From the NCBI GenBank assembly GCA_902785425.1, contig CACZYP010000010.1, positions 22,771 through 86,770 of the forward strand: DNA of 64,000 nucleotides, written 5' to 3'. The position numbers were made by a program, and so were the translations under genes. The stretch's first letter is position 1; each line of letters begins with the position of its first letter. Below are positions 44,408 to 55,200 of this stretch, piece by piece. Origin of the DNA: an uncultured Ruminococcus sp. (GTDB lineage Bacteria; Bacillota; Clostridia; Oscillospirales; Acutalibacteraceae). A model generated the notes under the pieces. The model saw only the letters and a program-made list of their open reading frames with translations, was not told the origin of the DNA and made no database searches.

Positions 44408-45448
44408 TTAAAATAATCCCACACTCTTCCTGAGAACGATCAGTGCGTCACTTGAAGAAATATCTCCGTCTTCGTCAACATCACAAAGGATCTTTTCAGA
44501 TTCCGACGGTTCATAAAGTCTGACCGAGGCTCTCAGAATAATAAGTGCATCGGAAGATGTTACCTCACAGTCGCCGTTAATATCTCCGACTAATTTCATA
44601 ATGTCGAAATGATAATTCAGTTGTCCCGTGTAGGCGCCGATACCCGTGATATCAAGGTCAGCCATTCCGGGACCAACATTGTTTCTGTATTCAACTGAAT
44701 AATCCACGTTTTCCAAAAGTGTTTTATCTGCGTCCTTTATAACGATATCAAGAGTTTTCTCAGTGGCGGTAAAAGGAACAGCTATCTCGGTTATTTCAAG
44801 ATCTTCCTGTTCTCTTTCGTCTTGTACACCATTGAGAAAAACAGTTGTCTCGGAGATATCACGCTTGTGATCATCAGCCGCTTTTCTCTCCGGATAGGAA
44901 CCGTAATAATAATCATAGTTTTTGTAGTCGTCAAGCCTGAACCATGCACCATTGCATTTCAGCTTGACCATCTGATGCTCTGTCGTCTCATTGAAATTCA
45001 AAACAAATATCCAGCCGTCGAAGTTATCGCAATTAAGATCGTTATCGTAAGGGCAGTCGTTTTCGTAACCCTCACATGATACTATCTGGCTCTCTGTTAT
45101 CGTATTCATATACTGTGGATCGGATAACTCATAACATCCATCGTTAAAAATGACCGTCGAAGCATCTTTCGGAACCTCTGCTTTAAAAATGTTCTCTCCT
45201 ACCTCGGGAGCGGGCGTCATATATATGCCCGGATAATCGGCTGTTTCAACAGGCTCCCAATAATAAACTCCCACATTTTCGTTTTTCGCTCCATTCTCTG
45301 TATCTATCCAGAACTGCGGAGCAAGAAAATAATACGTAAATGTACCGCTTTCGTCAGAGCTTTCCAACGCCTTGGAAGGCGTAATTGTCACACACCCGCA
45401 AAGCATAAAAACAGCAAGCACCATTGAGATAAATCTTGAAACTTTCAT
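44408..45448 (-). CDS. Dockerin-bearing lipoprotein with a starch-binding-like N-terminal domain
   Basis: 346 residues. A lipoprotein signal peptide has a lipobox, LCGC, with Cys19 as the lipidated residue. Residues 30-130 (YYFLAPQFWIDT, VGVYYWEP, YPGIYMTP, VIFNDG) resemble CBM26-like starch-binding folds. Residues 205-280 form an Ig-like module (VDYSVEYRNNVGPG, GIGAYTG). The C-terminus is a type I dockerin with two calcium-binding repeats, DINGDCEVTSSDALIILR and DVDEDGDISSSDALIVLR. Dockerins plug into cohesins of a cellulosome- or amylosome-like complex. I start at ATG 45448, nine bases after GGAG; an ATG two codons earlier sits too close. A lipid anchor plus a dockerin is an unusual pairing. 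Confidence 0.85.
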   Translation of the reverse strand: MKVSRFISMVLAVFMLCGCVTITPSKALESSDESGTFTYYFLAPQFWIDTENGAKNENVGVYYWEPVETADYPGIYMTPAPEVGENIFKAEVPKDASTVIFNDGCYELSDPQYMNTITESQIVSCEGYENDCPYDNDLNCDNFDGWIFVLNFNETTEHQMVKLKCNGAWFRLDDYKNYDYYYGSYPERKAADDHKRDISETTVFLNGVQDEREQEDLEITEIAVPFTATEKTLDIVIKDADKTLLENVDYSVEYRNNVGPGMADLDITGIGAYTGQLNYHFDIMKLVGDINGDCEVTSSDALIILRASVRLYEPSESEKILCDVDEDGDISSSDALIVLRKSVGLF

Positions 45449-45909
45449 AATCATTCTCTCCTTTGTTGTAAAAATACTTTCGAGAGAAGATAAGTGTACC
45501 TCCCTCTTTTATTTTATCACCTATAAAGTGATTATTAATGCAAAATAAGAATATTTAATCTTGATATGCGTTTTCTGCTATTTTCATAAAAATCTTTTAC
45601 TAAAAACGTCACAATAAACAATCCCTCCTGAATAATTCCCATAGTCGGTGCTATAGACAAAAAAACGAGAGTGAAACAGCTATTTTCTATTCATTTTTCA
45701 CTATTCACTGAGCGATCACAGTGAGCATTTCCGTCCGGCACATTGGCTTCGCCTTGTGCCTGCTTTATCTATAACGCCGGTTACTCTTTGGTGCTTCGCA
45801 TGTCTTGTCTCCGACGGCTAAGGGGCTTTGCCCCTTAGAACCCCACCCGCTTTTTGAAAAAAGCGGGGCAAAAACTTCCGGCTGTGCGTTTTTTTGCTTT
45901 CTGACAAAC
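45449..45909. other. Intergenic region with a Ruminococcus-type GC-rich repeat
   Basis: About 460 bases. The left half should hold the promoter of the dockerin gene, but no convincing pair was found. The right part (about 45815-45890) has AAGGGGCTTTGCCCCTT and CCGCTTTTTGAAAAAAGCGG, two adjacent hairpins of a type that I recall as widespread between genes of ruminococci; this could not be checked here. Confidence 0.5.
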
Positions 45910-45940
45910 AAAAGCCTGCCGCAAAAATGCAGCAGGCTTG
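45910..45940 (-). terminator. Terminator of papain-CBM25 gene 1
   Basis: AAGCCTGC (45912-45919) pairs with GCAGGCTT (45932-45939). On the minus strand TTTTGTTTG follows. Confidence 0.75.
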
Positions 45941-45960
45941 CGAAAGATATGCAGTTTTTA

Positions 45961-48900
45961 TCACATTGCCGTGATAGTGCCGTTTGAATACTTGTATGTA
46001 CCGCTGTTGAAACGATAGTTTGCGCCGTTGTTGCTGTCCCAGTTGTTATGACCGTCGTTAAAGCAAACGTTTGCATAAGATGCAGAACCAAGATCGATCG
46101 TATACTTGTGAGTATAGCCTTCGACTTCGTTCGTTGCTGTCATTGCAACACCGGGAACTGCTGTCCAGCTGCCGCCCTCTACCTGATAGTGGATATTCGG
46201 TGTGCTGTAGCCCTTGTAGTAGATAACGACTGAATTTGCGGGAGTATCGGTTACTGTGAACTCCTTTGAAGCGCTGATGATATGGTAGCGTGTGTCACCG
46301 TCATTGTAAATATATCCTGTGATAGTGTATGTGCCTGCCTCGGAAGGAGTCCATTCGGCAGTGTCTTCGCTGCTGGAATCAAACACAAGGAAATTATCGC
46401 TGTTGACGACTGTGAATCTGTTGTAAACATCAAAGAGTGTACCGTTTGTTTCCAGTGAAAGCTCTACAGTTTCACCTACAGATGCTGAATCCTTGTTTGT
46501 CTTTACAGTTGCGGAAAGAAGCTTGAAGTTTACAGTGTCGGAAACAGTGGCAACATTGCCTTCTGCATCCATAACATATGCTGTGATCACATAGTCGCCG
46601 TAACGTGTTGCATAGCCGCCGGGATTGTAAAGCGAAGCGCTGCTGTCGGAAGAATAATCTCTTACGACCTGCTCTGCTGCATTTGCATCGTCAGCAAATC
46701 TTTTTGTGAATTTGTAAGTGTACGGAGCCGTGCCTCCCCATGCTGTTACAGAGATTGGCATGGAGCTGCCGTTTGAATAGCCTGCAAGAACTTCATGTGC
46801 AGGAAGCGAAAGGCTTGCGCCGAAATCGCTGCCGTTAAACTCGGTGATAGTACCGTTGCTGAATGTGAATACGCCCTCTGTGAAACGATAGTTTGAACCG
46901 TTGTTGCTGTCCCAGTTGCTGCCGCCGTCGTTAAAGCATACGTTAGCATAATCTGCCGTGCCGAGATCGATAGTGTACTTATGAGTATAACCCTCAACCT
47001 CGCCTGATGCTGTCATTGCAACGCCGGGAACTGCTGTCCAGTTGCCTGTGCCTACCTGATAATGGATATACGGAGCGGAGAAGCCCTTATAGAAGATCAC
47101 TGCATTCTTTTCGGGTGCTTTCTTAGCAACAACGTATGTGCTTGCAGAAGAAAGAAGTGTGCCGTTGTGATATGCCTTTACGGTGATCATATATTCGCCT
47201 GTCTGAGAAGGCGTCCAGGAAGCAGTTTTGGAGCTGCCTGTGTAGAACTCGTCGATCTGATTGTTTCTCTCTGCTGAGAATTTGTATGTAAGTGAATCCA
47301 CCTCATCGTCTACTGCTGCTGTGAACTGTACGCTCTCACCTACGTTGGGAGTTGCTGCAGACGGTGTGACAGATGTGATATGAGGAGCCTTTACAGTAAG
47401 TGTTTTCATTACGGAAGCAACATTTCCACGGCTGTCCTTAACGAAAGCTGTTACGTAGAATGTGCCTGCAAGGAAAGGCGTAAACTCTGCTGTATCGGAA
47501 GAAGAATAATCCTTTACGGTGTACTCCTGACCGTTATGCTTTTCTACAAACTTGTATGTATACGGTGCAGTGCCGTTATCGGCAGCAGCTGTAAGTGTTA
47601 CGGGGTTGTTTACAACGATCTCGGAAGCGGAAAGTGTAAGCGAAGCGGAAAGCTCTCCGGGAACATATTCGCTGATAACGCCGTTTTCAAATGTGTATTT
47701 GCCTGAATAGAAGCGGTAGTTGGAACCGTTGTTGCTGTCCCAGTTGTTATGACCGTCGTTGAAGCATACGTTTGCGTAGTTTCTGCCGTTAAGGCTGATC
47801 GTGTACTTATGTGTATATCCGCTTGCATTGGAGATAGGAGTCATCTGCACGCCGGGAACGCTTGTCCAGCTGCCGCCCTCTACCTGATAGTGGATATACG
47901 GATCGGAATAGCCCTTGTAGTAGATAGTGATACCGCCGTCATCAACAGTAAAGTCTCTGTTGACTGTGTAGATCTGCTCGCCGTTGTAAACGAGATCGCA
48001 CTTGATGTTGTACTCGCCGCTCTCAACGGGAGTCCAGTTGAGCTTACCGCCTGCAGATGCGCTGTATGTCTGCGAAACGCCGTCCTTTGTAACGGTGTAG
48101 TTGAAGCAGTCGGGAGTCATTACGGAAGCCAGGTTGAGTGTGTCGGGTGTGATAACAAGAGCATCGCCGACCTTCGGATTGCTCTTATTGCACTTAAGGT
48201 CGAGAATATATGTCTGATTGACTGTGATATTGTCGCTTACAGTTTTTGTATTGCCTTCTGCGTCTCTTACAGTTACCTTGAAGAAGTAAGGACCTACCTC
48301 AAAGAGCTGTGTCTGATAGCTTGAAGCGTGTGAGAAATCGGAAAGAAGCGTAGTCTGACCGTATCTTGTAAGCTCATACTTATACTCGTAAGGCTCTGCG
48401 CCGCCGTGTGCTTTCACGTTGAGCTTTGCTATCTCACCGATACCGAAGTTCATCTTGGGAGAAACCTTCATGCTTACAGCAAACGGGAAAACAATGTCGC
48501 CGAGCGAAAAGCTGCAATAGTTGTCGTTGAGTGTGTATGTCTGACCGTTTGTGATATCGTACTCTGTGGAATCGCTGTAGTCAACGATCTTAAGAGAATT
48601 GATAACAAGCTCGGAGCTGTCTGCCTCTTTGTCGTAAACTTTAACAGTCCAGTTGTAGTCGTTGATATTGTATACGCTCAGATCCTCAACAACGTTGTTG
48701 AGATCGAAGTAAAGAACACCGTCGCATGCGCCTGTTTTGCCGAGATAGTTGTAGCTGCGGTCATTAGTAGATGCAAAAGCGTAGTTGTTGATGCCGTAAG
48801 GGCTGATCTCTTTTACAGTTGTTTCGCCCGTTGCCTTATTTGTTGCTGTTACCTCTGTAACAGTCTCATATCTGTTGGCGGAGTTGAGCTCGCATCTTAA

Positions 48901-50112
48901 GTACATATCGGAGCTGTAATCCTTGTCATCTACCTTGATAGTAGATACGTAATCGAAGATGCACTCTCTTTCCTCGCCGTTTGTAACGCCGGATACGGCA
49001 GACTTCTCGTTGAGCGCATCGTATGCAACCCAGCAGAAGCCCTTGTTACGATAGCTTGTACCCCAGGAGTTTACGATCTTGAATGCGCCCATCTCACCGG
49101 AATCAACACGGTCATTGTTGTTGATGTCGATCCAGATATTATCGTTGTAGCCGACGATCGTCATTTCGTGGCAGCCGTCGTAACCGTCGCATACTGAAGC
49201 AGCTATATCGCCTACAAAGCTGTTGTCAACACCGGGATCTGTGCTCTCTTTTATCGTCTTGTAATCCCAGCTGTTTACATATGTAATGAAGCAGAGGATA
49301 TCGCCGTTGCTCAGCGCCGTCTTCATAGCGTCAAGGTCGCTGTCCTTGTTGCTTGTAACAGGTGTGCCGCTCGGATTTACGGGATATGTGCTCTGATAAG
49401 AATAACCGTAATCTGTGGTAACAGTCGTCTTGAAGAACGAGTAATCGGTAAGTCTGTTCTCAAGAGCCTTTGCCCACACGTCGTCTGTTGCGTGCCATGA
49501 AAGGTAGTTGGAAGGCGTATACTTTGAGGTCTGGATCTTAACGTCGGTAGCCTTTGCAGCGCCCATCGTCTTGATAGCCTCGTACACCTCATAAGGCATA
49601 CAGCCGCTGTTGCTGCCGTTGTTGACAAGGTTGTACGTCCATGTAGGCGAATACTTGTTAACGGAGCTTGCCGAAATGCCTCTTGCCTTGTTTACCATGT
49701 AAGTGTACTGATAGTATGTCGTTGCCCATGCGCAGCATGAACCGATGCTGCCCTGAGTATCTATCGGAGGGAAGAATCTTGCGTTTTCGTTCGTTGTGTT
49801 ATCAACAGAATCGGGAAGCGAAGAGCCTGCGGGAGATGCAGCCATTGCTCTTTTTCTGCCTTTCGGAGCAATGTTTGCGAATTCTTTGTACTCGGAAACA
49901 GAACCGATAAGGTTTTCTTCGTCAAGCTCGTCAAGGTCAAATGTAACGGCGCCCGTACCGTAATCGGCAAACCGGCGGCGTTCTATGAGGAGAGCCTCTT
50001 CGTCACTGATCGCTGTGCTATCTGCACTTGCCGTTATAGCTGTGCTGCCTGCTCCTGCAAGCATTGCTGCTGTAAGACAAACGGAGATAACTCTTTCAAA
50101 GGATTTCTTCAT
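45961..50112 (-). CDS. Secreted papain-like (C1) peptidase with three CBM25 modules
   Basis: 1383 residues. A signal peptide (1 to about 30) and a short propeptide-like stretch lead to a C1 peptidase domain with Gln120 (oxyanion), Cys126, His315 and Asn348 (IVNSWG). The position after the catalytic Cys is Cys instead of the usual Trp. Ig-like linkers follow. CBM25-like starch-binding modules lie near 725-820, 1005-1095 and 1295-1383, each with IHYQV...W..VPGV.M and CFNDG..NWDSNNG. It probably cleaves protein while bound to starch granules or to glycogen-like polymers. It has two paralogues at 52286 and 56279 and shares their promoter. Confidence 0.9.
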   Translation of the reverse strand: MKKSFERVISVCLTAAMLAGAGSTAITASADSTAISDEEALLIERRRFADYGTGAVTFDLDELDEENLIGSVSEYKEFANIAPKGRKRAMAASPAGSSLPDSVDNTTNENARFFPPIDTQGSIGSCCAWATTYYQYTYMVNKARGISASSVNKYSPTWTYNLVNNGSNSGCMPYEVYEAIKTMGAAKATDVKIQTSKYTPSNYLSWHATDDVWAKALENRLTDYSFFKTTVTTDYGYSYQSTYPVNPSGTPVTSNKDSDLDAMKTALSNGDILCFITYVNSWDYKTIKESTDPGVDNSFVGDIAASVCDGYDGCHEMTIVGYNDNIWIDINNNDRVDSGEMGAFKIVNSWGTSYRNKGFCWVAYDALNEKSAVSGVTNGEERECIFDYVSTIKVDDKDYSSDMYLRCELNSANRYETVTEVTATNKATGETTVKEISPYGINNYAFASTNDRSYNYLGKTGACDGVLYFDLNNVVEDLSVYNINDYNWTVKVYDKEADSSELVINSLKIVDYSDSTEYDITNGQTYTLNDNYCSFSLGDIVFPFAVSMKVSPKMNFGIGEIAKLNVKAHGGAEPYEYKYELTRYGQTTLLSDFSHASSYQTQLFEVGPYFFKVTVRDAEGNTKTVSDNITVNQTYILDLKCNKSNPKVGDALVITPDTLNLASVMTPDCFNYTVTKDGVSQTYSASAGGKLNWTPVESGEYNIKCDLVYNGEQIYTVNRDFTVDDGGITIYYKGYSDPYIHYQVEGGSWTSVPGVQMTPISNASGYTHKYTISLNGRNYANVCFNDGHNNWDSNNGSNYRFYSGKYTFENGVISEYVPGELSASLTLSASEIVVNNPVTLTAAADNGTAPYTYKFVEKHNGQEYTVKDYSSSDTAEFTPFLAGTFYVTAFVKDSRGNVASVMKTLTVKAPHITSVTPSAATPNVGESVQFTAAVDDEVDSLTYKFSAERNNQIDEFYTGSSKTASWTPSQTGEYMITVKAYHNGTLLSSASTYVVAKKAPEKNAVIFYKGFSAPYIHYQVGTGNWTAVPGVAMTASGEVEGYTHKYTIDLGTADYANVCFNDGGSNWDSNNGSNYRFTEGVFTFSNGTITEFNGSDFGASLSLPAHEVLAGYSNGSSMPISVTAWGGTAPYTYKFTKRFADDANAAEQVVRDYSSDSSASLYNPGGYATRYGDYVITAYVMDAEGNVATVSDTVNFKLLSATVKTNKDSASVGETVELSLETNGTLFDVYNRFTVVNSDNFLVFDSSSEDTAEWTPSEAGTYTITGYIYNDGDTRYHIISASKEFTVTDTPANSVVIYYKGYSTPNIHYQVEGGSWTAVPGVAMTATNEVEGYTHKYTIDLGSASYANVCFNDGHNNWDSNNGANYRFNSGTYKYSNGTITAM

Positions 50113-50141
50113 TTATGTTCCTCCTTAAATTTTGTGTTTAT

Positions 50142-50182
50142 ATTATACAATAATCATTTGCAAATTTCTACACTTCACACAA
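50142..50182 (-). promoter_or_regulatory. Papain-CBM25 regulon promoter, gene 1
   Basis: On the minus strand: TTGTG (50178-50182), 7 bases, TAGAAA (50165-50170), 17 bases, TATAAT (50142-50147). The -35 is far from TTGACA, but the arrangement matches those of the two paralogues exactly in spacing. Confidence 0.75.
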
Positions 50183-50272
50183 AATTTCAGACAATTCTAT
50201 CTTGTTCACATGATTCCAAACATTCGGCGGCACGTTTTTGCGTATTATGACATAATAAATTTAAACATTTAC

Positions 50273-50323
50273 AAAATCCGATGTGCATTTGTTCCTTGTA
50301 GACAAATTCACATCGGATTTTTT
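50273..50323. terminator. Bidirectional hairpin downstream of rfbC
   Basis: AAATCCGATGTG (50274-50285) pairs with CACATCGGATTT (50309-50320), with A/T runs on both sides. It lies about 100 bases after rfbC. Between 50324 and 50422 nothing further was found. Confidence 0.7.
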
Positions 50324-50422
50324 GTGCAATATTACTCGTAAACACTTGAACTATCTATTACTCAATAATTCGAGAGTGTCCAAACTTCATTCCTTTACTC
50401 CATTTTACAGCAGATAAAAACA

Positions 50423-51025
50423 TCAAAAAACGGCGTCTTTTATCCCGGACAATTTCTGATCTTTGTCGGAAAGAATCAGCGCAGCACCGTCGATCGAATA
50501 CCCTTCTGCACAAGGCGTTCCGTTATAATCGCCTTGCAGATGCGGCCATACTATACCTATTTCGGGATCATTCCATGCGATGCCGCCCTCATCGTTCGGG
50601 TGATAAAAGTCGTCGCATTTATAGCAAAACTCGGCAGTATCTGACAGCACCAGAAAGCCGTGAGCAAACCCTTTAGGGATAAGCAATTGCTTCATATTTT
50701 CGGCAGACAGCTCTACCCCATGATATTTCCCGTAAGTAGGCGAAGCTTTTCGCAGATCAACAGCGACATCGAAAACGGAACCCTTTATCACTCTGACAAG
50801 CTTTGCCTGGGGATACTTTATCTGAAAATGAAGACCTCTTAATACGCCTTTTACGGAAGACGACTGATTATCCTGAACAAAAGTGTAATCAAGCCCTGCG
50901 TCAAGCATATCCTTCTGATTATATGTCTCGACGAAATAGCCTCTGCTGTCGCCGTGTACCTGCGGAGTTATGACGCAGAGTCCCTCTATTCCGCCGACAT
51001 TCTTTTCTACCGTTATCCTACCCAT
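50423..51025 (-). CDS. rfbC: dTDP-4-dehydrorhamnose 3,5-epimerase
   Basis: 200 residues of the RmlC cupin family. DSRGYFVETYN, FVQDNQSSSVKGVLRGLHFQ and IPKGFAHGFLVLSD are the conserved blocks; catalytic His and Tyr fall in these regions. It makes dTDP-4-dehydro-L-rhamnose for cell-surface glycans. Its ATG overlaps the rfbD stop (TAATG at 51025). The other two genes of the pathway, rfbA and rfbB, are not in the window. Confidence 0.95.
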   Translation of the reverse strand: MGRITVEKNVGGIEGLCVITPQVHGDSRGYFVETYNQKDMLDAGLDYTFVQDNQSSSVKGVLRGLHFQIKYPQAKLVRVIKGSVFDVAVDLRKASPTYGKYHGVELSAENMKQLLIPKGFAHGFLVLSDTAEFCYKCDDFYHPNDEGGIAWNDPEIGIVWPHLQGDYNGTPCAEGYSIDGAALILSDKDQKLSGIKDAVF

Positions 51026-51936
51026 TACAGATCAGCCTCCTCTAAAAATCTTTTTACCGCATCCTGCCACACGGGCAGCGGTCGAAAACCCTCTTTTACA
51101 AGCTTGCTTTTATCAAGTCTGCCGTTAGCGGGACGTGCAGCTTTTGACAGACCGTATTCCTGCGTACTTACAGGGATCACTTTTGTGTTCAGACCGTACT
51201 GCTTGTAAAACTCAACGCAGAAGTCGTACCAGCTTATGTATCCGCCCTCATTCGTTGCATGATAATAACCGTACTTTTCGGTACCTATCATATCTGCAAG
51301 AAGTCTTGCAAGATCGACAGTATATGTCGGAGTTCCGATCTGATCGTTTACTACACGGACCGTATCGTGAGATCTGCCGACCTTTATCATTGTTTTAATG
51401 AAATTGTTCCCGTTGCTGCCGAACACCCACGCTGTTCTGACGATAAAAAATCTGTCCAGCGCAGACGAAACTGCCATTTCTCCCTCAAGCTTTGTTCTGC
51501 CGTAGTAATTGAGCGGAGCAAAGCTGGTGTCGTCGGGGGTCCGGGGAGCTGTTCCGTCTCCGCCGAAAACATAGTCAGTCGAAACGTAAAGAAGCTTGGC
51601 GCCTGCTTTTTTTGCGGCGGCGGCAACGTTTTTCGTACCCGTAACATTAACAGCATACACTTTTTCTTTTTTATCTTCGTCTTCCGCAAGATCAACCGCA
51701 GTCCATGCGGCACAATGTATAACAGCGTCGGGATTTACAGACTCTATTGCTTCACCGACCGCCTTTTCATCTGTAATATCCATTTTCATATATACTGCAG
51801 ACGAAATGTTTTTTGGCATAGTGAAAGATGAGCAGTCCGCAGCATCGGAGCCTACCGCTTCATAGCCACGCTTTGAAAGCTCACGCAGAACATCAAAGCC
51901 AAGCTGCCCGTTTACTCCGGTAACAAATACTTTCAT
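51025..51936 (-). CDS. rfbD: dTDP-4-dehydrorhamnose reductase
   Basis: 303 residues of the extended SDR family. VTGVNGQLGFDV (5-16) is the nucleotide-binding loop, with STDYVFGG and YGRTKLEGE carrying the catalytic Ser/Thr and Tyr-x3-Lys. It reduces the epimerised keto sugar to dTDP-L-rhamnose. It is the first gene of a two-gene operon with rfbC. Confidence 0.95.
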   Translation of the reverse strand: MKVFVTGVNGQLGFDVLRELSKRGYEAVGSDAADCSSFTMPKNISSAVYMKMDITDEKAVGEAIESVNPDAVIHCAAWTAVDLAEDEDKKEKVYAVNVTGTKNVAAAAKKAGAKLLYVSTDYVFGGDGTAPRTPDDTSFAPLNYYGRTKLEGEMAVSSALDRFFIVRTAWVFGSNGNNFIKTMIKVGRSHDTVRVVNDQIGTPTYTVDLARLLADMIGTEKYGYYHATNEGGYISWYDFCVEFYKQYGLNTKVIPVSTQEYGLSKAARPANGRLDKSKLVKEGFRPLPVWQDAVKRFLEEADL

Positions 51937-51998
51937 AACATCACCTTTAGTCGTTAAAACTCTTTAATCTTTTCATTAGATCTTTTTATCTTTATATA

Positions 51999-52027
51999 AT
52001 TCTACCACAATATAACAATTCAATCAA
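51999..52027 (-). promoter_or_regulatory. Promoter of rfbDC
   Basis: On the minus strand: TTGATT (52022-52027), 17 bases, TAGAAT (51999-52004), about 60 bases before the rfbD start. Confidence 0.6.
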
Positions 52028-52215
52028 GAAAAAACAGATCGATGTAAGTTTGATCGGTTGAACGAAATACTGCACAGTAATATTCAAATAGTTTTATACA
52101 ATATGTGCCATATTTTAAACATTTTATAAATATACGGCGCCGCTTCATCAATCAGGAAAAAAAGAATACACTATATGATTTATGAATGTGCAAATAATAC
52201 GAAGTTTCTGAAAAT
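52028..52215. other. Intergenic region upstream of papain-CBM25 gene 2
   Basis: AT-rich sequence between the rfbDC promoter and the papain promoter, with no gene, repeat or hairpin that I could support. Confidence 0.5.
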
Positions 52216-52260
52216 TTGTGCATGGTGTAGAATAATCGATAAAACTATTGTATAATATAA
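52216..52260 (+). promoter_or_regulatory. Papain-CBM25 regulon promoter, gene 2
   Basis: TTGTG (52216-52220), 7 bases, TAGAAT (52228-52233), 17 bases, TATAATATAA (52251-52260). The leader to the ATG (CCATTCC, then AAAAAAGGAGGAAT) is nearly the same as that of gene 3. Confidence 0.78.
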
Positions 52261-52285
52261 CCATTCCAAAAAAGGAGGAATAATT

Positions 52286-55200
52286 ATGAATAACTTATCA
52301 AAAAGAGTTATTTCTATCGCTCTTGCTTCGGCGCTTATAACTTCTGTCGGCACGACAGCGTTTGCAGCAGAGACGAATGAAACCGACTCAAACACAATCG
52401 CAAGCACACAGAATGACGCCTACGACTGGGAATATGATGAAAACGGCAACGTTATCATTGACAACTCGGACATGGCAACAGGTTCCAAAGAGCTTGATCC
52501 CGACTGCATAGACGACGAGCATACGATCAGCTCAGTGGCCGATTACGAGGAGTTTGCAGGCATCGAAAGCGACAAAAAGAACGGTGCTGTTCCCTGCGCT
52601 TCCGGTCTTCCCGACGCTGTAGACAACTCCACAAATGAAAACTCGATCTACTTCCCGCCGATCGGCGATCAGGTAAGCCTTAACTCCTGCGTTGGATGGG
52701 CTACTACTTACTACGTTTACACATACATGGCAAACAAGGCAAAAGGAGTTCCCACAACAAGCGATAACATCTACTCCCCCATCTGGATATACAACCTTAC
52801 AAATAACGGCGTTGACAGCGGAACATGGGACGACTTTGTAATGGATACCCTCAAGTACGCAGGTGCTGCAACTATCAATGACGTTCCGATCCAGACAAGC
52901 AAAACTCCTGCATCAAACTATCGTTCATGGCATGCCGAAAACGATATCTGGGAGCACGCAGCTCACAACCGTATCACCGATTACGCTTACCTGAATGGTA
53001 CATATTACAGCAACGGAAACCTGTATTCCACATTCACTCCCGTTGCTAATTTCGGCACACCGATCACTGATGCTAAGGATTCCGATCTTGACGCTATGAA
53101 AACAGCTCTCAATAACGGCGATATCCTTCCGATCTCAGTTTACATCAACAGCTGGAATTACAGCACTATCAAAAGCTCTGATGATCCCTCAGTTGACAAC
53201 AATTTTGTCGGCCAGCTTGTTGCTTATCAGTGCAACGGAAGCGCCGGCGGACATCAGATGACGCTTGTAGGCTACAACGACAACATCTGGACAGATATCA
53301 ATAACAACGGTCAGATCGACAACGGCGAGATGGGTGCATTCAAGATCGCTAACTCATGGGGTACCAACAGAGGCAACGATGGCTTCTACTGGGTCGCTTA
53401 CGATGCTCTCAACACTGTTTCGGCAGTTCCGAACTTTGAAAACGGCAGTTACAGAAACACTATCTTCCGTGATGCAGCTGTTTATTATATCGAGGACAAG
53501 GATTATTCTTCCAACGCTTTCCTTAAGTACACTCTCAACACATCTAACCGTTTCGACGCTTATGTCACTGTAAAGGCTACAGACAAGACCACAGGTGCGG
53601 TTTACAGCGAAAGAGTCAATCCTTACAAATTCAGCCGCTATCAAAGATTTCCCTATGATGAGAGAAGACTCAACTATGCCGGAACAAACGGTGAAAGCGA
53701 CGGTACAATGTACTACGACCTTAACAACCTTATCCCCGACATTACTACAGGTACAGTTTCCGATTACAACTGGGAGATCACAGTAAATGCCTACAACTCG
53801 GCTACATATGATTCTTCTGTAACGATCAAAGAACTGAAATTCGTAAACTCCGAAGACGGTACGGAATACGATCTTACAAACGGTACTCAGGAAACAATTA
53901 CTCAGACAACACGCACATACACAGCAAACGATGTTGATCTTGCAGGCAAGCTTGGTCTTTCTATAACGACCGATCCCGAGTCTTTTGTTGCTCCTTCCGC
54001 CGTAAAGCTTAAAGCAAACGCACACGGCGGCGTTGCTCCGTATCAGTACAGCTTTGAGGTAGTGCACAACTATCACGAGACAATGATCGACACAGGCTGG
54101 ACAAGCAATTCGTATGTTGATCTTCCGATCGATACAAACGGCTCTTACAAGTACACAGTAAGCGTTAAAGACGCCGAAGGCACTGTTGTTACAGAAAACG
54201 ACTGGGATTATGTTTCTGATTTCACGATCTACGATCTTGATACAAATACAGGCATTTTTTCCGAGATCGAAGAGGGTAATGTAGGTCAGACAACTACATT
54301 CAAGCCTTCAGGCAACACAAATTCAAACCTTCTCACATCGTCTAACTACAAGTACACTATCACAAGAAACGGTGTTTCCACACAGTACACACCCACAAAC
54401 TCTTCTGATTACTCCCTTGCATTTACTCCGGCAGAGGGCGGATGCTACACTGTAAATCTTAAGGTTACTTATAAAAACAAGACTCTTGCAGACTTAACAG
54501 AAACATTCTATGTAACAGACGGCACACCCGCAAACGCTGTTAAGATCTACTACAAGGGCTACAGCACACCGAACATTCATTTCTGTCCCGAGAACGGCAG
54601 CTGGACTTCCGTTCCGGGCGTTGCAATGACTCCCGACACATCTGTTTCGGGCTGCACACACAGCTACACCATAGACCTCGGCAGCGCTTCTTATGCAGAC
54701 GTTTGCTTCAACGACGGTCATGGCAACTGGGACAGCAGAAACGGCGCTAACTACCGTTTCACAAGCGGTGTTTACAAGTTTGAAAACGGCAATATCACAA
54801 ACCTCGGCGGCGGCAGCAGCAATCTGAGCGCAAGCATTTCTATGCCGAGCCACGTAGTTCTCAGGGGCAACAAAATGCCTATCTCCTGCTCCGCAACAGG
54901 CGGTACAGCACCTTATTACTACAAATTTGTTAAGAGAAGCATAAACGGAAACCAGAACGAAAATGTTATAAGAAACTATTCTTCCGACAACACTGCATCT
55001 GTTACCGGTTATACATCTCCTGCGTATGGTTCTGTTGAGGAAGACATCCTTTCTGTATATGTTATGGACTCTACAGGCAAAGTTGCTAAAGCTTCCGAAG
55101 ATTTAACAAATAAGTATCTCATATCTTCGCTCAAGACAGATAAAGTCTCGGCAGTCGCAGGCGAAACTGTTAATCTTTCGTGCGAAGTAAACGACACACT

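Noticed and set aside
53354..54076. Minus-strand open frame of 240 codons within papain-CBM25 gene 2
   Set aside because: It is the shadow of a well-supported coding region and has no motif. The same holds for the frames at 58289-58819 and 58988-59677 in gene 3.
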